Of a stretch of DNA of 64,000 nucleotides, positions 44,321-53,738 are shown piece after piece. Under the pieces are notes generated by a model. It did no database searches, was not told the origin of the DNA, and was given only the letters and a program-made list of their open reading frames with translations. The first letter of the stretch is position 1. Every line of letters starts with the position of its first letter. The translations under genes were made by a program, and so were the position numbers. This DNA is from Haloarcula sebkhae (GTDB taxonomy: Archaea; Halobacteriota; Halobacteria; Halobacteriales; Haloarculaceae): contig NZ_BMPD01000006.1 of assembly GCF_014647415.1 (NCBI RefSeq), positions 1-64,000 of the forward strand. The letters run 5' to 3'.

Positions 44321-45997
44321 GTGGTTGCGAGTTGTGATTCTCAACGCACTGTCTTTCGGCGAATCGCCCAGCAATCATTCATTAAATGGCCAGCATATAA
44401 TTCGACGTCACTCTATGACCGGAGTTCTCTTACCGCCCTGAAAGAAGATATTCAGGCCGTTTCCTCCACATGGTTCGACCACAAGTCCCACGACTCCGTC
44501 GACGAGTTCGTGTCTCACTATCCAGTAGCATATTTTCAGTTTCGACCACATGACCGGTACTCTGGAGCGAGCCAGTACGGGATGGTCCAACTGTTCCGAT
44601 TGTTCCTACTGAAAGAACTTCACGGCTGGACTCACGAAACGGCACTCTTCACGTATCTCACCCACCACGTTGAGCTCTGTGAGCAACTGGGCTTAGAGAC
44701 AGTACCGGATCAGTCCACGCTGTGGCGTACATGGCACGAACGATTCTCTACAAAGCTTCGCGAGACAATTCAGGCAGCGGCTCGGATGATTCTAATCAAA
44801 GCCCAGGACGCAGGTGTTGCTGTTCCGCGCGAACCAGAACGTCAGCCTCCATTTCACGATGATGAACAAGAGGAATCAAACCCAGACAATCAAGCTATCC
44901 TCGACGAAGCGGCATCGATTACGGACCATATCGGCCATGTTGTCTTTCCAGCATTCTCACTGAATCGTGGCGATAGCTGTGAGATCCACGAGAACGCTTA
45001 CTGGGACTTACAAACATACCTCGGACTTCGGGAACGGTTGGCTGCTAACGAAGGAGCCCGGAGTTTTGTCTACGAGTCGACTCGGGATCGGACGCCGTTG
45101 GGCCACGCCCATCGCGGTCAGATTCGTAATCTCTCTATCGAGCAGATTCGAGAGATGTACCGGCAGGCTGTGAATCGATTACTGGGTGAAGTTGCAGAGA
45201 CGGAGGCGTTCTTCCGAGCTGGGATCGTCGCTATCGATATTACGGAAGCCGACACGTTTACTAGGGATCGGACTGGTCACGAGGACGAAATCATCGGCAC
45301 GAAGGAGAAAACCGATGAATACGCTTACCAGTGGGCGACGGTCCAGTTGGTCGGCAACGCCGTTCCAATCGTGCTGGATGCGCGCCCGGTCCGAAAGGGA
45401 GAGACACGAGTAGAAATCGTCGAAGACTTGCTCAACTCTGCCGAGGACCTCGTTCACGTCGATAACGTGCTGATGGACCGCGAGTTTGACAGTCAGCACG
45501 TTTTGGAAATGATCAGCCAGCGCGGGCTCTCGTACGTCGTGCCGAAGCGGATGCAAACCAGTGAGAAAGCCCAGGCAAAGCGGTTGCTCCGACGTGATCA
45601 AAACCGGTATGAGACCGACCGCAAGCTGCATCTCGGGAAGAACGAGTGGCACGAGACGACGCTGATCTACCGCCGGAAAGAAGACTCTGAGCACGACGAT
45701 CACCGGCAGTATTCGGTGTTCATGTCTAATCGCGGTAGTGGCTTCCTCACTGAGTACGGGTACCGCTGGGAGATTGAGAGCGGCTACAAATCGATCAAGC
45801 GATTCATGGCCGCCACGACCTCGAAGGACTTTGGCCTCCGGTTCTTCTACTTCGCATTCGCGTGTCTGTTGTACTCAATCTGGCGAGCAGTCGATTTACT
45901 GGTACAGGTCGAATTGACTGGTGAATACGAGCATTCGCCGATCGTAACAGCCGACAATACGCTGACGCTGTTGAAGAAGGAGACGGGAATCGGATAG
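44321..45997 (+). CDS. DDE transposase
   Basis: The protein has 558 residues from a GTG start. The N-terminus MVASCDSQRTVFRRIAQQSF fits the family. An RNase H-like catalytic fold shows Asp in AIDITEADTF, Asp in VLMDREFDSQHV and Glu in YGYRWEIESGYKSIKRF. These are the three expected metal ligands of an IS4-like transposase with a Y-x-x-R-x-x-x-E-x-K type signature. Length and the intact frame suggest activity. A truncated copy of its 3' part lies at 49770-50062. Confidence 0.88.
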   Translation: MVASCDSQRTVFRRIAQQSFIKWPAYNSTSLYDRSSLTALKEDIQAVSSTWFDHKSHDSVDEFVSHYPVAYFQFRPHDRYSGASQYGMVQLFRLFLLKELHGWTHETALFTYLTHHVELCEQLGLETVPDQSTLWRTWHERFSTKLRETIQAAARMILIKAQDAGVAVPREPERQPPFHDDEQEESNPDNQAILDEAASITDHIGHVVFPAFSLNRGDSCEIHENAYWDLQTYLGLRERLAANEGARSFVYESTRDRTPLGHAHRGQIRNLSIEQIREMYRQAVNRLLGEVAETEAFFRAGIVAIDITEADTFTRDRTGHEDEIIGTKEKTDEYAYQWATVQLVGNAVPIVLDARPVRKGETRVEIVEDLLNSAEDLVHVDNVLMDREFDSQHVLEMISQRGLSYVVPKRMQTSEKAQAKRLLRRDQNRYETDRKLHLGKNEWHETTLIYRRKEDSEHDDHRQYSVFMSNRGSGFLTEYGYRWEIESGYKSIKRFMAATTSKDFGLRFFYFAFACLLYSIWRAVDLLVQVELTGEYEHSPIVTADNTLTLLKKETGIG

Positions 45998-46190
45998 TGA
46001 GGTGGCTCTCGCCGTGTTAGCGTGGCGTCTGAGTGGCTACACTATCCAAAGACTCGGAAATGTCTCGGGTTAGTTTCCAGTTCATCAAGAATCCCCGTTT
46101 GGAGAGGGATCTGAAACAGATACCGCTCGTCGATTCGCCCGAAACCACGCATCATAGCCCCGCTAAACCCGCTATATTCTCAACTTCCAG
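44321..46190 (+). mobile_element. ISH-type insertion sequence, intact transposase
   Basis: The element contains the transposase at 44321-45997 and a tail of about 190 bases ending TCTCAACTTCCA at about 46190. The tail recurs at 2436-2545 (inverted) and at 49980-50062. I could not identify the left terminal repeat, so the left edge is given as the gene start. The family is not assigned. Confidence 0.75.
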
Positions 46191-46254
46191 AATAACCAGA
46201 CACAGCCCGCCAGCGGTGTATTCAGACAGCATTTTTGTCGATTTGCATTGCTGT

Positions 46255-46345
46255 TTGTACTTGACAATTGAACCAATCGATTGAACTAGCTGGTTGAATC
46301 GATTAGTTGAACCAGTTGATTGAAACAGAGAATTCAATCAATGGA
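46255..46345. repeat. 13-bp-period iterons upstream of the second parA (TTGAA type)
   Basis: TTGAA begins at 46268, 46281, 46294, 46307 and 46320, with degenerate TTGTA at 46255 and TTCAA at 46333, all spaced by exactly 13 bases. They lie 32 bases before the parA ATG at 46377. The core differs from the TCTAAG iterons at 30895 but the period is the same, as expected for related centromeres with different specificity. Confidence 0.85.
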
Positions 46346-46376
46346 TTATTCCAACTGGAAGCTATAACAACCAGCT

Positions 46377-47246
46377 ATGCTCTCATACAGCACCTACAGC
46401 GAGGCCGGCGGCGTCGGCAAGACGACGACCGCCGCGAACCTCGCCGTTGCACACGCCCGCGCTGGTCTCAAGCCACTGGTCGTCCCACTAGATCCGCAAG
46501 AGGGAAACCTCTCACGGCTGTTTGGCGTCGACAAGGACCGCTCGAAGGACGTCGACCATCTCGCCCGGCATATGATCAACCGTCCCAAAGGTGACTTTGA
46601 GGACCTCATCGTCACTGCTGAAAACGGCGTCGACGTCATCGCTGAACACAACCAACTCGCCGATCTCGGGGACTGGCTCCGCCGCGAACAGGATCAAGCC
46701 GCCGCTGTCGGGGATGCGTTCAATATTCACGCCGCGTTACTCAGCACGCTTGCCGATGCTGGCGTTCGTAACAAGTACGATGTGCTGATTTGTGACCCCC
46801 CGGCGACGGAAGGCCCACACCTACACAACGCTATCAACGCGACACGGTCGTTGGTTATCCCAGTTGAGCCGAGTGCGAAAGGTCAGGCCGCTGTTGAGGG
46901 GTTAGAACAGCTCGTTTCCGGGCTTGAAGACACGCTTGAAATCGACGTGGGCGTCCTTGCCGCCGTCCCAGTCGGCGTGAAGGGGACAAACGACCAGAAG
47001 CGCGTCCTTAGCGAGATTCCGTACTCGACGCCAGAAATCTTCGGCGACCGTACCTCTCTAATGGAAGGGTCGTGGGCACAGCAGTGCTCGGCGTTCACGT
47101 ATGTCCGGGATCATCGCGACCGCCGACGTGACTACGAGGTCGAAACGCTGGCGCAGTACGACCGGTTGGCTCGCTACCTCGAAGCGCAGGCCGGGATTGA
47201 AGCCCCGAACCCACCGGAACCCGGCGCTATCGAGGAGGTGGCGTAA
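46377..47246 (+). CDS. parA: ParA-type partition ATPase
   Basis: The protein has 289 residues, MLSYSTYSEAGGVGKTTTAA, with deviant Walker A, later DVLICDPPATEG and VIPVEPSAKGQAAVEGLEQL. It is paralogous over its full length to 29977-30846, ending APNPPEPGAIEEVA against APNPPEPGALEEPA. It is the first gene of a two-gene partition operon, and the next ATG follows its stop directly. Confidence 0.93.
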   Translation: MLSYSTYSEAGGVGKTTTAANLAVAHARAGLKPLVVPLDPQEGNLSRLFGVDKDRSKDVDHLARHMINRPKGDFEDLIVTAENGVDVIAEHNQLADLGDWLRREQDQAAAVGDAFNIHAALLSTLADAGVRNKYDVLICDPPATEGPHLHNAINATRSLVIPVEPSAKGQAAVEGLEQLVSGLEDTLEIDVGVLAAVPVGVKGTNDQKRVLSEIPYSTPEIFGDRTSLMEGSWAQQCSAFTYVRDHRDRRRDYEVETLAQYDRLARYLEAQAGIEAPNPPEPGAIEEVA

Positions 47247-47648
47247 ATGGCGGGAATGAAAGAAGGGCCCGGAGAGGACCCGTTCGCCGAAGATACGACC
47301 GACGAGCAGGACGACCCGGCGCTGGACCCAACACCAGAAACGACAGCCGAATCTCAGACCGAATCCGAAAGCGACACCACCGACAGCATGAGTACAAACG
47401 AAATCCCGTACGTCATTCGCCGACAGACGGTCAAAGAAGACCGAGATAACGAACATGTCGCTTTCCTCCGTGACGAATACGCCGAATTAGAGGACCAAGT
47501 GAGAGCCGACGTGGCCGATGAACTCGGTATGCGCTCGAAGGATGTCTCGGTAACGGATCTGCGTGAGGCGTTCGTCGAACTGGCGGCAGAGAATCCCGAC
47601 ACTGTGGCGTCAATACTGGAGAGGTGGGGCTACGAGCACCTCAAATGA
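47247..47648 (+). CDS. Partition partner protein downstream of ParA
   Basis: The protein of 133 residues has the same length and layout as the partner at 29579-29980. An acidic disordered N-terminus (1-50) is followed by NEIPYVIRRQTVKEDRDNEH, a helical stretch (DEYAELEDQVRADVADELGM) and VTDLREAFVELA..ILERWGYEHLK. IPYVIRR could form the beta-strand of a ribbon-helix-helix-like or novel DNA-binding module. The inference that it binds the TTGAA iterons is from position. Confidence 0.78.
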   Translation: MAGMKEGPGEDPFAEDTTDEQDDPALDPTPETTAESQTESESDTTDSMSTNEIPYVIRRQTVKEDRDNEHVAFLRDEYAELEDQVRADVADELGMRSKDVSVTDLREAFVELAAENPDTVASILERWGYEHLK

Positions 47649-48432
47649 ACGAGACCAGCCGCACTATTGGATACGCTACTCGCACAATGCTATAACTCTC
47701 AGCGTGAGTGGATGATCCCTGGTCGCTATTCACCGCAGCCGCCGCACAGACGATCGCTTGTTAAACAGACACTTTCCGTGCGACTCAGATCATCTAACCG
47801 ACTCGCGGATGCAATTGTGTTTCTCGGTGAGTCGATGAAAAACACAGAGCGAGAGCGGTTCCATGACGGCTGAAACCCTCGATATCCAGCACCAGCATGG
47901 TATCAAAACCGATTGCCGAAACAGTTGTCACGACCTACCAACTAAGTGATGATTGCCTGTCAGCGTTGACGTCCAGTGTTACTCGAAGTTCCAGCATATC
48001 AGGGTGCCAACTCATGCGACTGCCTGCCCACTGCACGAAAATCAGTGTTTCGACCACCGCGTCCATCGGTCGCTGGGTGCAAACAGTGGCCGTCACGACC
48101 TCTACGACTCGTTGGTTTGGTCTGGGTGACCGACACACTGTCGTTACTCCGTCCGGACTTGTTCTGAGGCAGTCGCTCACTTCCCCGGAGGACCACAAAG
48201 TCGGACAGGGGGTGAGAAATCCCTTCGTATGATTATATAGGATTCATTAGTGAAATCAGCAACTACAATCAATTGGTCTTTGAATCCGAACAATAGACTA
48301 CTTAAATGATACTTTCAGTTTAATACAGTCGAATGTCTATCGCCGATCCTGGGCTGTGGCGAACGGTATGGAAATATATTTGAGAATTTCATATCCAAAA
48401 ACATTTGTGACAGCGCTGATACAATTCCGCGA
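47649..48432. other. Gene-less spacer of about 780 bases
   Basis: Frames on both strands are short and have atypical composition. No gene, repeat or RNA is recognised. AT-rich sequence at 48230-48420 probably holds the promoter of the DUF368 gene. Confidence 0.5.
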
Positions 48433-49449
48433 ATGGAATCGCCCGACAAGTCACACAAGCCGATGACATTCCCTGAAACGTTGCCGTCTCCCCAAGAGTC
48501 GATGCGCGTATTTCTCATCGGATTATTGATGGGCACTGCTGATGGCGTACCTGGTGTTTCAGGCGGGACAATTGCTCTCCTTACAGGTATTTACGGGCGG
48601 CTCTTGACAGCAATTGCTGCTGTCACTCCCAGCCGCATCGGAAACGGTGTCCGCGCAGTTTCTCCACTGCACGGTAGCACCTCACCAGCCCAAATCGCCC
48701 GAGTTTGGAACGAAGTCGACGGGTGGTTTTTACTCACCCTACTTGGGGGAATCAGTACAGCGATCATCCTCGTCGGTCAGGCAGTCGAATGGGCAAACGA
48801 ACACACACCAGTTCTACTCTTTGGGCTATTCTTTGGTTTCATTGGTGCATCGGCAGTCGTCCTTCTTCGAGCAGCTGCAATCCGTACGCTCCCTGAGATA
48901 CTTGCAGCTATCACAGGGACTGTTACTGCCTTCGTGATCTCCGGGCAATCGCAAGCACTATTTGAAACTGGAAGTCTCCCTGTACTCTTCGTTGCAGGGG
49001 CTATTGCCATCAGCGCGATGATTCTTCCCGGACTCTCCGGCTCACTATTACTCGTGATCTTGGGCCAGTACACATACATGTATGCGAAATTGGGTGACTT
49101 CCTTGATGGTATTGGTACAGCAGTAACGACTGGATCTCTCGAGACACTCGTTAATGCGGGTGACGAGGTAGCGATATTCACCCTTGGAGGACTCGTCGGC
49201 CTCCTTACAGTCGCTAGAATAATTCGCCGCGCACTCGATGCGTACCAGCAAATAACCTACGCGTTTCTCATTTCGTTGGTCTTAGGCGCACTTCGAGCGC
49301 CGATCACGACACTCAACAGTGCCGAATACTCGGTAACGTGGAGCGTTTCCACGATACAAACCTTTGCCATGACCGCGCTTATCGGCGCACTCATCGTGTT
49401 AATCCTCGACTGGTACGCCGTTGATATCGACCTCGAAGCCATCCGCTAG
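48433..49449 (+). CDS. DUF368 / PopT-type polyprenyl-phosphate transporter
   Basis: The protein of 338 residues has about nine helices. DUF368 hallmarks are LIGLLMGTADGVPGVSGGTI near the N-terminus, with the VPGVSGGT motif, and the second inverted-repeat counterpart AISAMILPGLSGSLLLVILG. In bacteria, DUF368 (PopT) proteins recycle undecaprenyl phosphate across the membrane. In haloarchaea the likely cargo is dolichyl phosphate for glycosylation. It sits among mobile elements, so it may have moved recently. Confidence 0.92.
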   Translation: MESPDKSHKPMTFPETLPSPQESMRVFLIGLLMGTADGVPGVSGGTIALLTGIYGRLLTAIAAVTPSRIGNGVRAVSPLHGSTSPAQIARVWNEVDGWFLLTLLGGISTAIILVGQAVEWANEHTPVLLFGLFFGFIGASAVVLLRAAAIRTLPEILAAITGTVTAFVISGQSQALFETGSLPVLFVAGAIAISAMILPGLSGSLLLVILGQYTYMYAKLGDFLDGIGTAVTTGSLETLVNAGDEVAIFTLGGLVGLLTVARIIRRALDAYQQITYAFLISLVLGALRAPITTLNSAEYSVTWSVSTIQTFAMTALIGALIVLILDWYAVDIDLEAIR

Positions 49450-49555
49450 TCGCTATTGTCCTTATCGTCCTTTTAAGTGGATCTGTTTCCCTGTGAGTAG
49501 TAGCGGGAGAATAGAAGAATATATTTGTATCGACATTTTTTAATCCTTCTCTTCT

Positions 49556-49717
49556 ATGTTTACTAGTATGAAAGAAAAACAGGGCCTTATAATTACTAGC
49601 TTAGGGTTCTTATTGATAGCAATTCTCTCTTTTTCTTTTAATTCTGGGCACAAATATATCCAGATCGGGTATCTTGTTTTGGGCTTTTGGGCCTTTCTGA
49701 AATATATTAGGTTATGA
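49556..49717 (+). CDS. Small two-helix membrane protein, AT-rich
   Basis: The product of 53 residues, MFTSMKEKQGLIITSLGFLL, then IAILSFSFNSGHKYIQIGYL and VLGFWAFLKYIRL, has two helices separated by a short polar turn. Codons are clearly AT-rich compared with neighbours. It lies between the DUF368 gene and a truncated IS copy. No family is recognised, and the size would escape most annotation cut-offs. Confidence 0.5.
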   Translation: MFTSMKEKQGLIITSLGFLLIAILSFSFNSGHKYIQIGYLVLGFWAFLKYIRL

Positions 49718-49769
49718 GGAGTTCCGAAGATCAAAAATAATGCACAGGTTGAGTGCCGACTGTTCAGTA

Positions 49770-50062
49770 CTCTGAACACGATACGCCAGTACTCGGTGTT
49801 CATGACAAACACCAATAGTGCCTTTCTCACCGAGTATGGGTATCGGTGGGGATTGAAAACGGCTACAGGTCGATTAAGCGATTCATGGCCACGACAGCCT
49901 CGAAGGATTTCGGGCTCCAATTCTTCTACTTCGCGTTCGCGTGTCTGTTGTACTTCAACCAAATTGGCGTTTGGAGAATAACCTGAGTCAGTTTCCGTTC
50001 ACTGGGTCGGGCGAAACCACGCATCAGAGCCCCGCCAAACCCGCTGTAGTCTCAACTTCCAA
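49770..50062 (+). mobile_element. 5'-truncated copy of the ISH element at 44.3-46.2 kb
   Basis: Starting near ACTCTGAACACGAT the sequence aligns with the last ~230 bases of the transposase gene. It reads QYSVFMTNTNSAFLTEYGYRW, then a frameshift, then RFMATTASKDFG and LQFFYFAFACLLYF. It then joins a shortened version of the element tail ending TCTCAACTTCCA at 50062. The catalytic core is lost, so it cannot transpose by itself. Confidence 0.8.
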
Positions 50063-50126
50063 AGACACTGTTCCGGCTCTGTTGAAATCCTCAGAGGGTT
50101 ACACGTCCGCCCAATAGTGTGACCAG

Positions 50127-50943
50127 ATGCAGGCCCTCCCGAAGTCGCGGTTACTCCGGTTTGTCGAGCAGGCATTCCACTTGGCTCAACGAGATGTCGC
50201 CCGCTACTCCTCGAAGTTCTCAAAACGACGTTACACACTCCGCCAGCACATCGTTCTACTTTGTCTCAAAGTTCGGAAGAACACGACGTATCGGACGCTT
50301 CTCGACGAACTCATCGAAATGCCCCGCATTCGGAACGCCATCAACTTGGACGAACTCCCGTCACTCAACGTTGTGCAAAGCCTTCAACCGACTCGATATG
50401 GCCTGACGTGTTCTGCTTAATCCCTCGGTCACGCTTCTCCCGACTAACGGTATCGTTGGGATCGACGCTTCAGGGTTTGACCGAAGTCACGCCTCGAAAC
50501 ATTACACCAAGCGAACGAAGCTAACTATTCAGCAGTTGAAGGTGACACTTCTGGTGGACACGAGATCGAACGCGATTATCGACGTACACGTAACGACGAC
50601 ACGAAAACACGACTCAAAGATTGCGCCGTCGCTCATCAAGCGGAATACCGGGGAATTTGCGGTTCTCCTTGGCGACAAAGGATACGACGACGAGAAGGTT
50701 CGCGCATTAGCCCGTGAGACCGGTGTTCGACCGTTCATCAAGCACCGCGAGTTTTCGTCACTCCACAAGGCGTGGAATGCTCGACTGGATGCTGATCTCT
50801 ATGGTCAGCGTAGTCAGAACGAGACGGTGAACTCCCGACTCAAACGCAAGTACGGTGCGTTCGTCCGGTCACGGCACTGGTGGAAACAGTTCCGAGAACT
50901 CACTATCGCCTGCCTTGCTCACAATCTCGACCGATCACTCTAA
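50127..50943 (+). pseudogene. IS5-family transposase, frameshifted
   Basis: The frame starts MQALPKSRLLRFVEQAFHLA and runs to about INLDELPSLN. The next expected residues STLCKAFNRLDMA appear in another frame, and from about 50428 a third frame gives VTLLPTNGIVGIDASGFDRS (catalytic D), then LLGDKGYDDEKVRALA (D) and QRSQNETVNSRLKRKYG (E). Two frameshifts near 50365 and 50410-50428 inactivate it. All three acidic catalytic residues are still encoded. Confidence 0.85.
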
Positions 50944-50987
50944 TCAGTAGATACAGATTGTTGGTCTAACACACCACCGAGCGTGAG

Positions 50988-51278
50988 TTAGAAGGTGGTT
51001 CCGAGCACGAAGAACCCGGCGAGCGTGATGGCCGCAACGACGAGTGTCCCGACGAAGAGCATCGCGTCGTCACGGGCAGTTGCGTGTTGACGCAACCGCC
51101 GCCGACTTATTGGTGCGAGTGCTACTGCTGCCCCAAGTAGCCCGATACCACCAATCGCTGGGAGGATGGCGATAGGAATGCCCGCGGCGGCGTGCAAGGC
51201 GGCGATACCAAGCAGCCCAACGCCGATGGTCAGGTCAAGCGCGCTTCCCGTGTATCGCGCGACGGATGCAACTGCCAT
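50988..51278 (-). CDS. Passenger membrane protein inside the IS5-type element
   Basis: The protein of 96 residues starts MAVASVARYTGSALDLTIGV (ATG 51278; an earlier ATG at 51311 is possible). Hydrophobic helices lie at about 12-30, 34-54 and 74-94, with a basic loop PISRRRLRQHATARDD. It is encoded opposite to the transposase and ends 45 bases from it. Location within the terminal repeats suggests it travels with the element. No family is recognised. Confidence 0.6.
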   Translation of the reverse strand: MAVASVARYTGSALDLTIGVGLLGIAALHAAAGIPIAILPAIGGIGLLGAAVALAPISRRRLRQHATARDDAMLFVGTLVVAAITLAGFFVLGTTF

Positions 51279-51425
51279 ATTAACACGTTGACATTCCACT
51301 GGTAAATTCATTATGACTGTCTTCCCTGTTCGCGTAGACCCCGCCGTTAGATACGCACACCCACCTATCAACTGTTCAACAGGAAAGGTGTCGAGCCAAT
51401 AGAATTTCAACAGAGCCACAGTTCC

Positions 51426-52263
51426 ATATATCGATATACACTTTAAACCAACAGTTGCTGAACTACGTAGAGTCATAAGTCATCGTCTGACTCCGTGGAA
51501 TTCGAGATCGCGCTCGCAGACAGTGAAGAATTGGACCTTGGGGTATGGTCGGTCAGTCGGTTGCCTACCCAGCGATTGGGGTATTTGTCTTCCGGGTTGG
51601 GACAGCCAAAGCACGCAAACGGGGTGTTCTTGGCATCATTAATGCGTGGGAGCAGTGGCCGATAGTGTAATAGATCCGAACGTCGCACCTGTGCTACGTG
51701 ATGACATGCAATATTTCTCCCAGCCTATGGCTTGAATTTGCAGGGCTAAACGACACCATCATGATATAACAGGCGTACGCTTGTAAGATACAGTGATTTA
51801 ATTGATTCTATCTAGCGATTTCTCAATACAATATCGCCGAAAACGCCCTCCGTGAGCCGTAGTTCTCCGGAAACTCTTATAACGATCACAGTGTATCCGA
51901 ATTTTCACTCTCGCCAAACAGTATCTCGGATCCGGATCACCGGAGTAATTACCTGATTCTCGACGGGTTTGTAGTGGGCAACACCATCACCGACCCGGAT
52001 GCCGGCACGCTCCACAAAATCCAACTCAATTCAGTCTCCATGTCCACTGAGATCGCTGGTTTCCGGCATAGGTACCAAGAAATCCGTCCGAGTTACGTTT
52101 CATCTTGATTGAACACGACGTTTTGGTTAGAATAGGGTTACTTGAGGGTGTCATAGAGCCGTTCGCATACCAGCGGTTACAGTAGATTTAATCAGCAATA
52201 TAGAGTCTAGGGGGTAATAAGAGAGAACTATGAAGCGGATACAATCCGAACACCTCTCCACTG
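51426..52263. other. Gene-poor region with a possible gene remnant
   Basis: A plus-strand frame is open from after a stop at about 51863 to 52107 and ends with a protein-like stretch: NYLILDGFVVGNTITDPDAG, then TLHKIQLNSVSMSTEIAGFR and RYQEIRPSYVSS. No start codon suits it, so I read it as the 3' end of a lost gene. The other parts hold no recognisable feature. Confidence 0.4.
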
Positions 52264-52788
52264 ATGATGACATTCAGGAACAGTTCGATAGATGAGGAGG
52301 AACCAACACATAAGTTGGTTACGCAAAGTCCGTCAGGAGTCAAAGACTGGGACGAAGAAGGGATAATCGGTGTTGAGAATCGAGCTATGGAGGTCATATT
52401 GGATCGTGGCTCGACCGTCCACGTTGAACTTGACCCCGCTCATGGACAGTTCGAAACTCTTCAAAACAAGTTGACCCAGGTGCCGGAATCAGATCGGATC
52501 TTCGTCGCTTCAGAACACGAGCATCGGGCGGTGCTCCCCGAGGATCGCACATCTGTCGATTCATTGCTAGAAATCCAAGCCGATGATACTGACGAGTGGA
52601 CTGACCGACTATTTAATATTGAGGCGTTTGCAGTTCTCTCCGACCAGTCCTGGACGTATCGTTCGGTCCCTCACGAAACGCATATTCGTGAGATCAATAC
52701 CGCTGGCCACGACGGACTGGTAGAAGAACTGCACAAAACGCTGGAGCAACTACGAGGCGCGACTGTGAAGCCATTTGATGGTTCGTAG
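52264..52788 (+). CDS. Hypothetical soluble acidic protein
   Basis: The protein of 174 residues (start at 52264, or 52267 for the second Met) has alternating strands and helices: HKLVTQSPSGVKDWDEEGII, STVHVELDPAHGQFETLQNK and EHEHRAVLPEDRTSVDSLLE. No motif, signal or membrane segment is visible. It stands between IS debris on both sides. Family not recognised. Confidence 0.65.
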   Translation: MMTFRNSSIDEEEPTHKLVTQSPSGVKDWDEEGIIGVENRAMEVILDRGSTVHVELDPAHGQFETLQNKLTQVPESDRIFVASEHEHRAVLPEDRTSVDSLLEIQADDTDEWTDRLFNIEAFAVLSDQSWTYRSVPHETHIREINTAGHDGLVEELHKTLEQLRGATVKPFDGS

Positions 52789-52885
52789 AAACACTCTCAC
52801 GAAGGTTATCCCACGAATTGGCCAGAACTGGGGGGGAGCCATCGAACGGTTCCCACAACAAAGACGGGGTGAACGCTGAAGTGGA

Positions 52886-53532
52886 ATGGTCCCAGCGATC
52901 CTGCAGAGTCATCCTTCGGTAGACTTGTTCTTCAATGTCGAGACGGAGACGTTAGCGTTGTTTGAGTACCTCTCCCTCAAGTTTCTCGAAGAGTTCGACG
53001 TGTTCGCCCCAGCGCAGACGGGGCGAACACGAGAGCACAAACTACCAGAGCTGATGCGTGGCTTCCTCCACTGCTATTACAAGGATGTCTACGGTATTCG
53101 TCCGGTTGAGCGGGAGCTACAGAACACGGCCGTCCGGCTGAGTTGTGGCTTCGAGCGACCGCCGTCGAGAGACGCGGTCGATCGCTTCCTAACCGGCTCG
53201 AACACGTCGTCGACGAGGTCTTCAAACATCTCGTCGAGCAGGCGCCCGCCGCGGTCTGCTCGACTTGACCACTGTATCGATTCCGGCAGGGAAGCCAAGA
53301 AGGGTGACGCGGTACCCTCACCCGACATGTTCCTATCCGAAGTACTGAGTTCAAAGGCAAGCGCTGTGAGCTTGCTGTGGACGGTCAACTGCCGCGGGAA
53401 CTATACTACTTGCTCTGCCAATCTGAGTCCGTGGTCAAACACTGCAGCAATCAGAGGTATCGACGGTATTTCGGTGAAGGTGCTGACAACACAATCAATA
53501 TCAATATCAAAGGCATCTCGGATACCAGCTGA
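52886..53532 (+). pseudogene. Transposase N-terminal remnant fused to other decayed coding sequence
   Basis: The frame from 52886 reads VDLFFNVETETLALFEYLSL, FAPAQTGRTREHKLPELMRG and GFERPPSRDAVDRFLT, which looks like the N-terminus of a haloarchaeal transposase. After a frameshift near 53190 it continues LEHVVDEVFKHLVEQA and stops. A further open frame (about 53340-53532) gives EFKGKRCELAVDGQLPRELY and YYLLCQSESVVKHCSNQRYR, which may come from another gene. Nothing intact remains. Confidence 0.5.
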
Positions 53533-53738
53533 CAATACCGAAGACGGAATAGATAGAAGCAGCCGCGCTACTTGTCGTCTTCTTTGGGCCGAATATCTCG
53601 AAGCTCCAGTCGTCACTATCAGTATCGATTTTGGACGGGGTGAGGCTGATCGCAGAGGCGTGCCTGCCTGCGTCTAACGCAACAGAGATGTCACTGCTGG
53701 TGAATACATTCTTAATCGTACGAAGCAAATGGCCGTGC

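Larger units (their letters stand above)
50067..51425 (+). mobile_element. IS5-type element with passenger gene, IRs and target duplication
   Basis: GGCTCTGTTGAAATCCT (50075-50091) and the reverse complement of AGAATTTCAACAGAGCC (51401-51417) form 17-base terminal repeats with one mismatch. They are flanked by ACTGTTCC (50067-50074) and ACAGTTCC (51418-51425), an 8-base target duplication with one difference. An 8-base duplication is known for the ISH1-like group of IS5. Between the ends lie a broken transposase and, on the other strand, a small membrane-protein gene. The total from IR to IR is 1343 bases, longer than a plain one-gene IS5 element. Confidence 0.72.
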
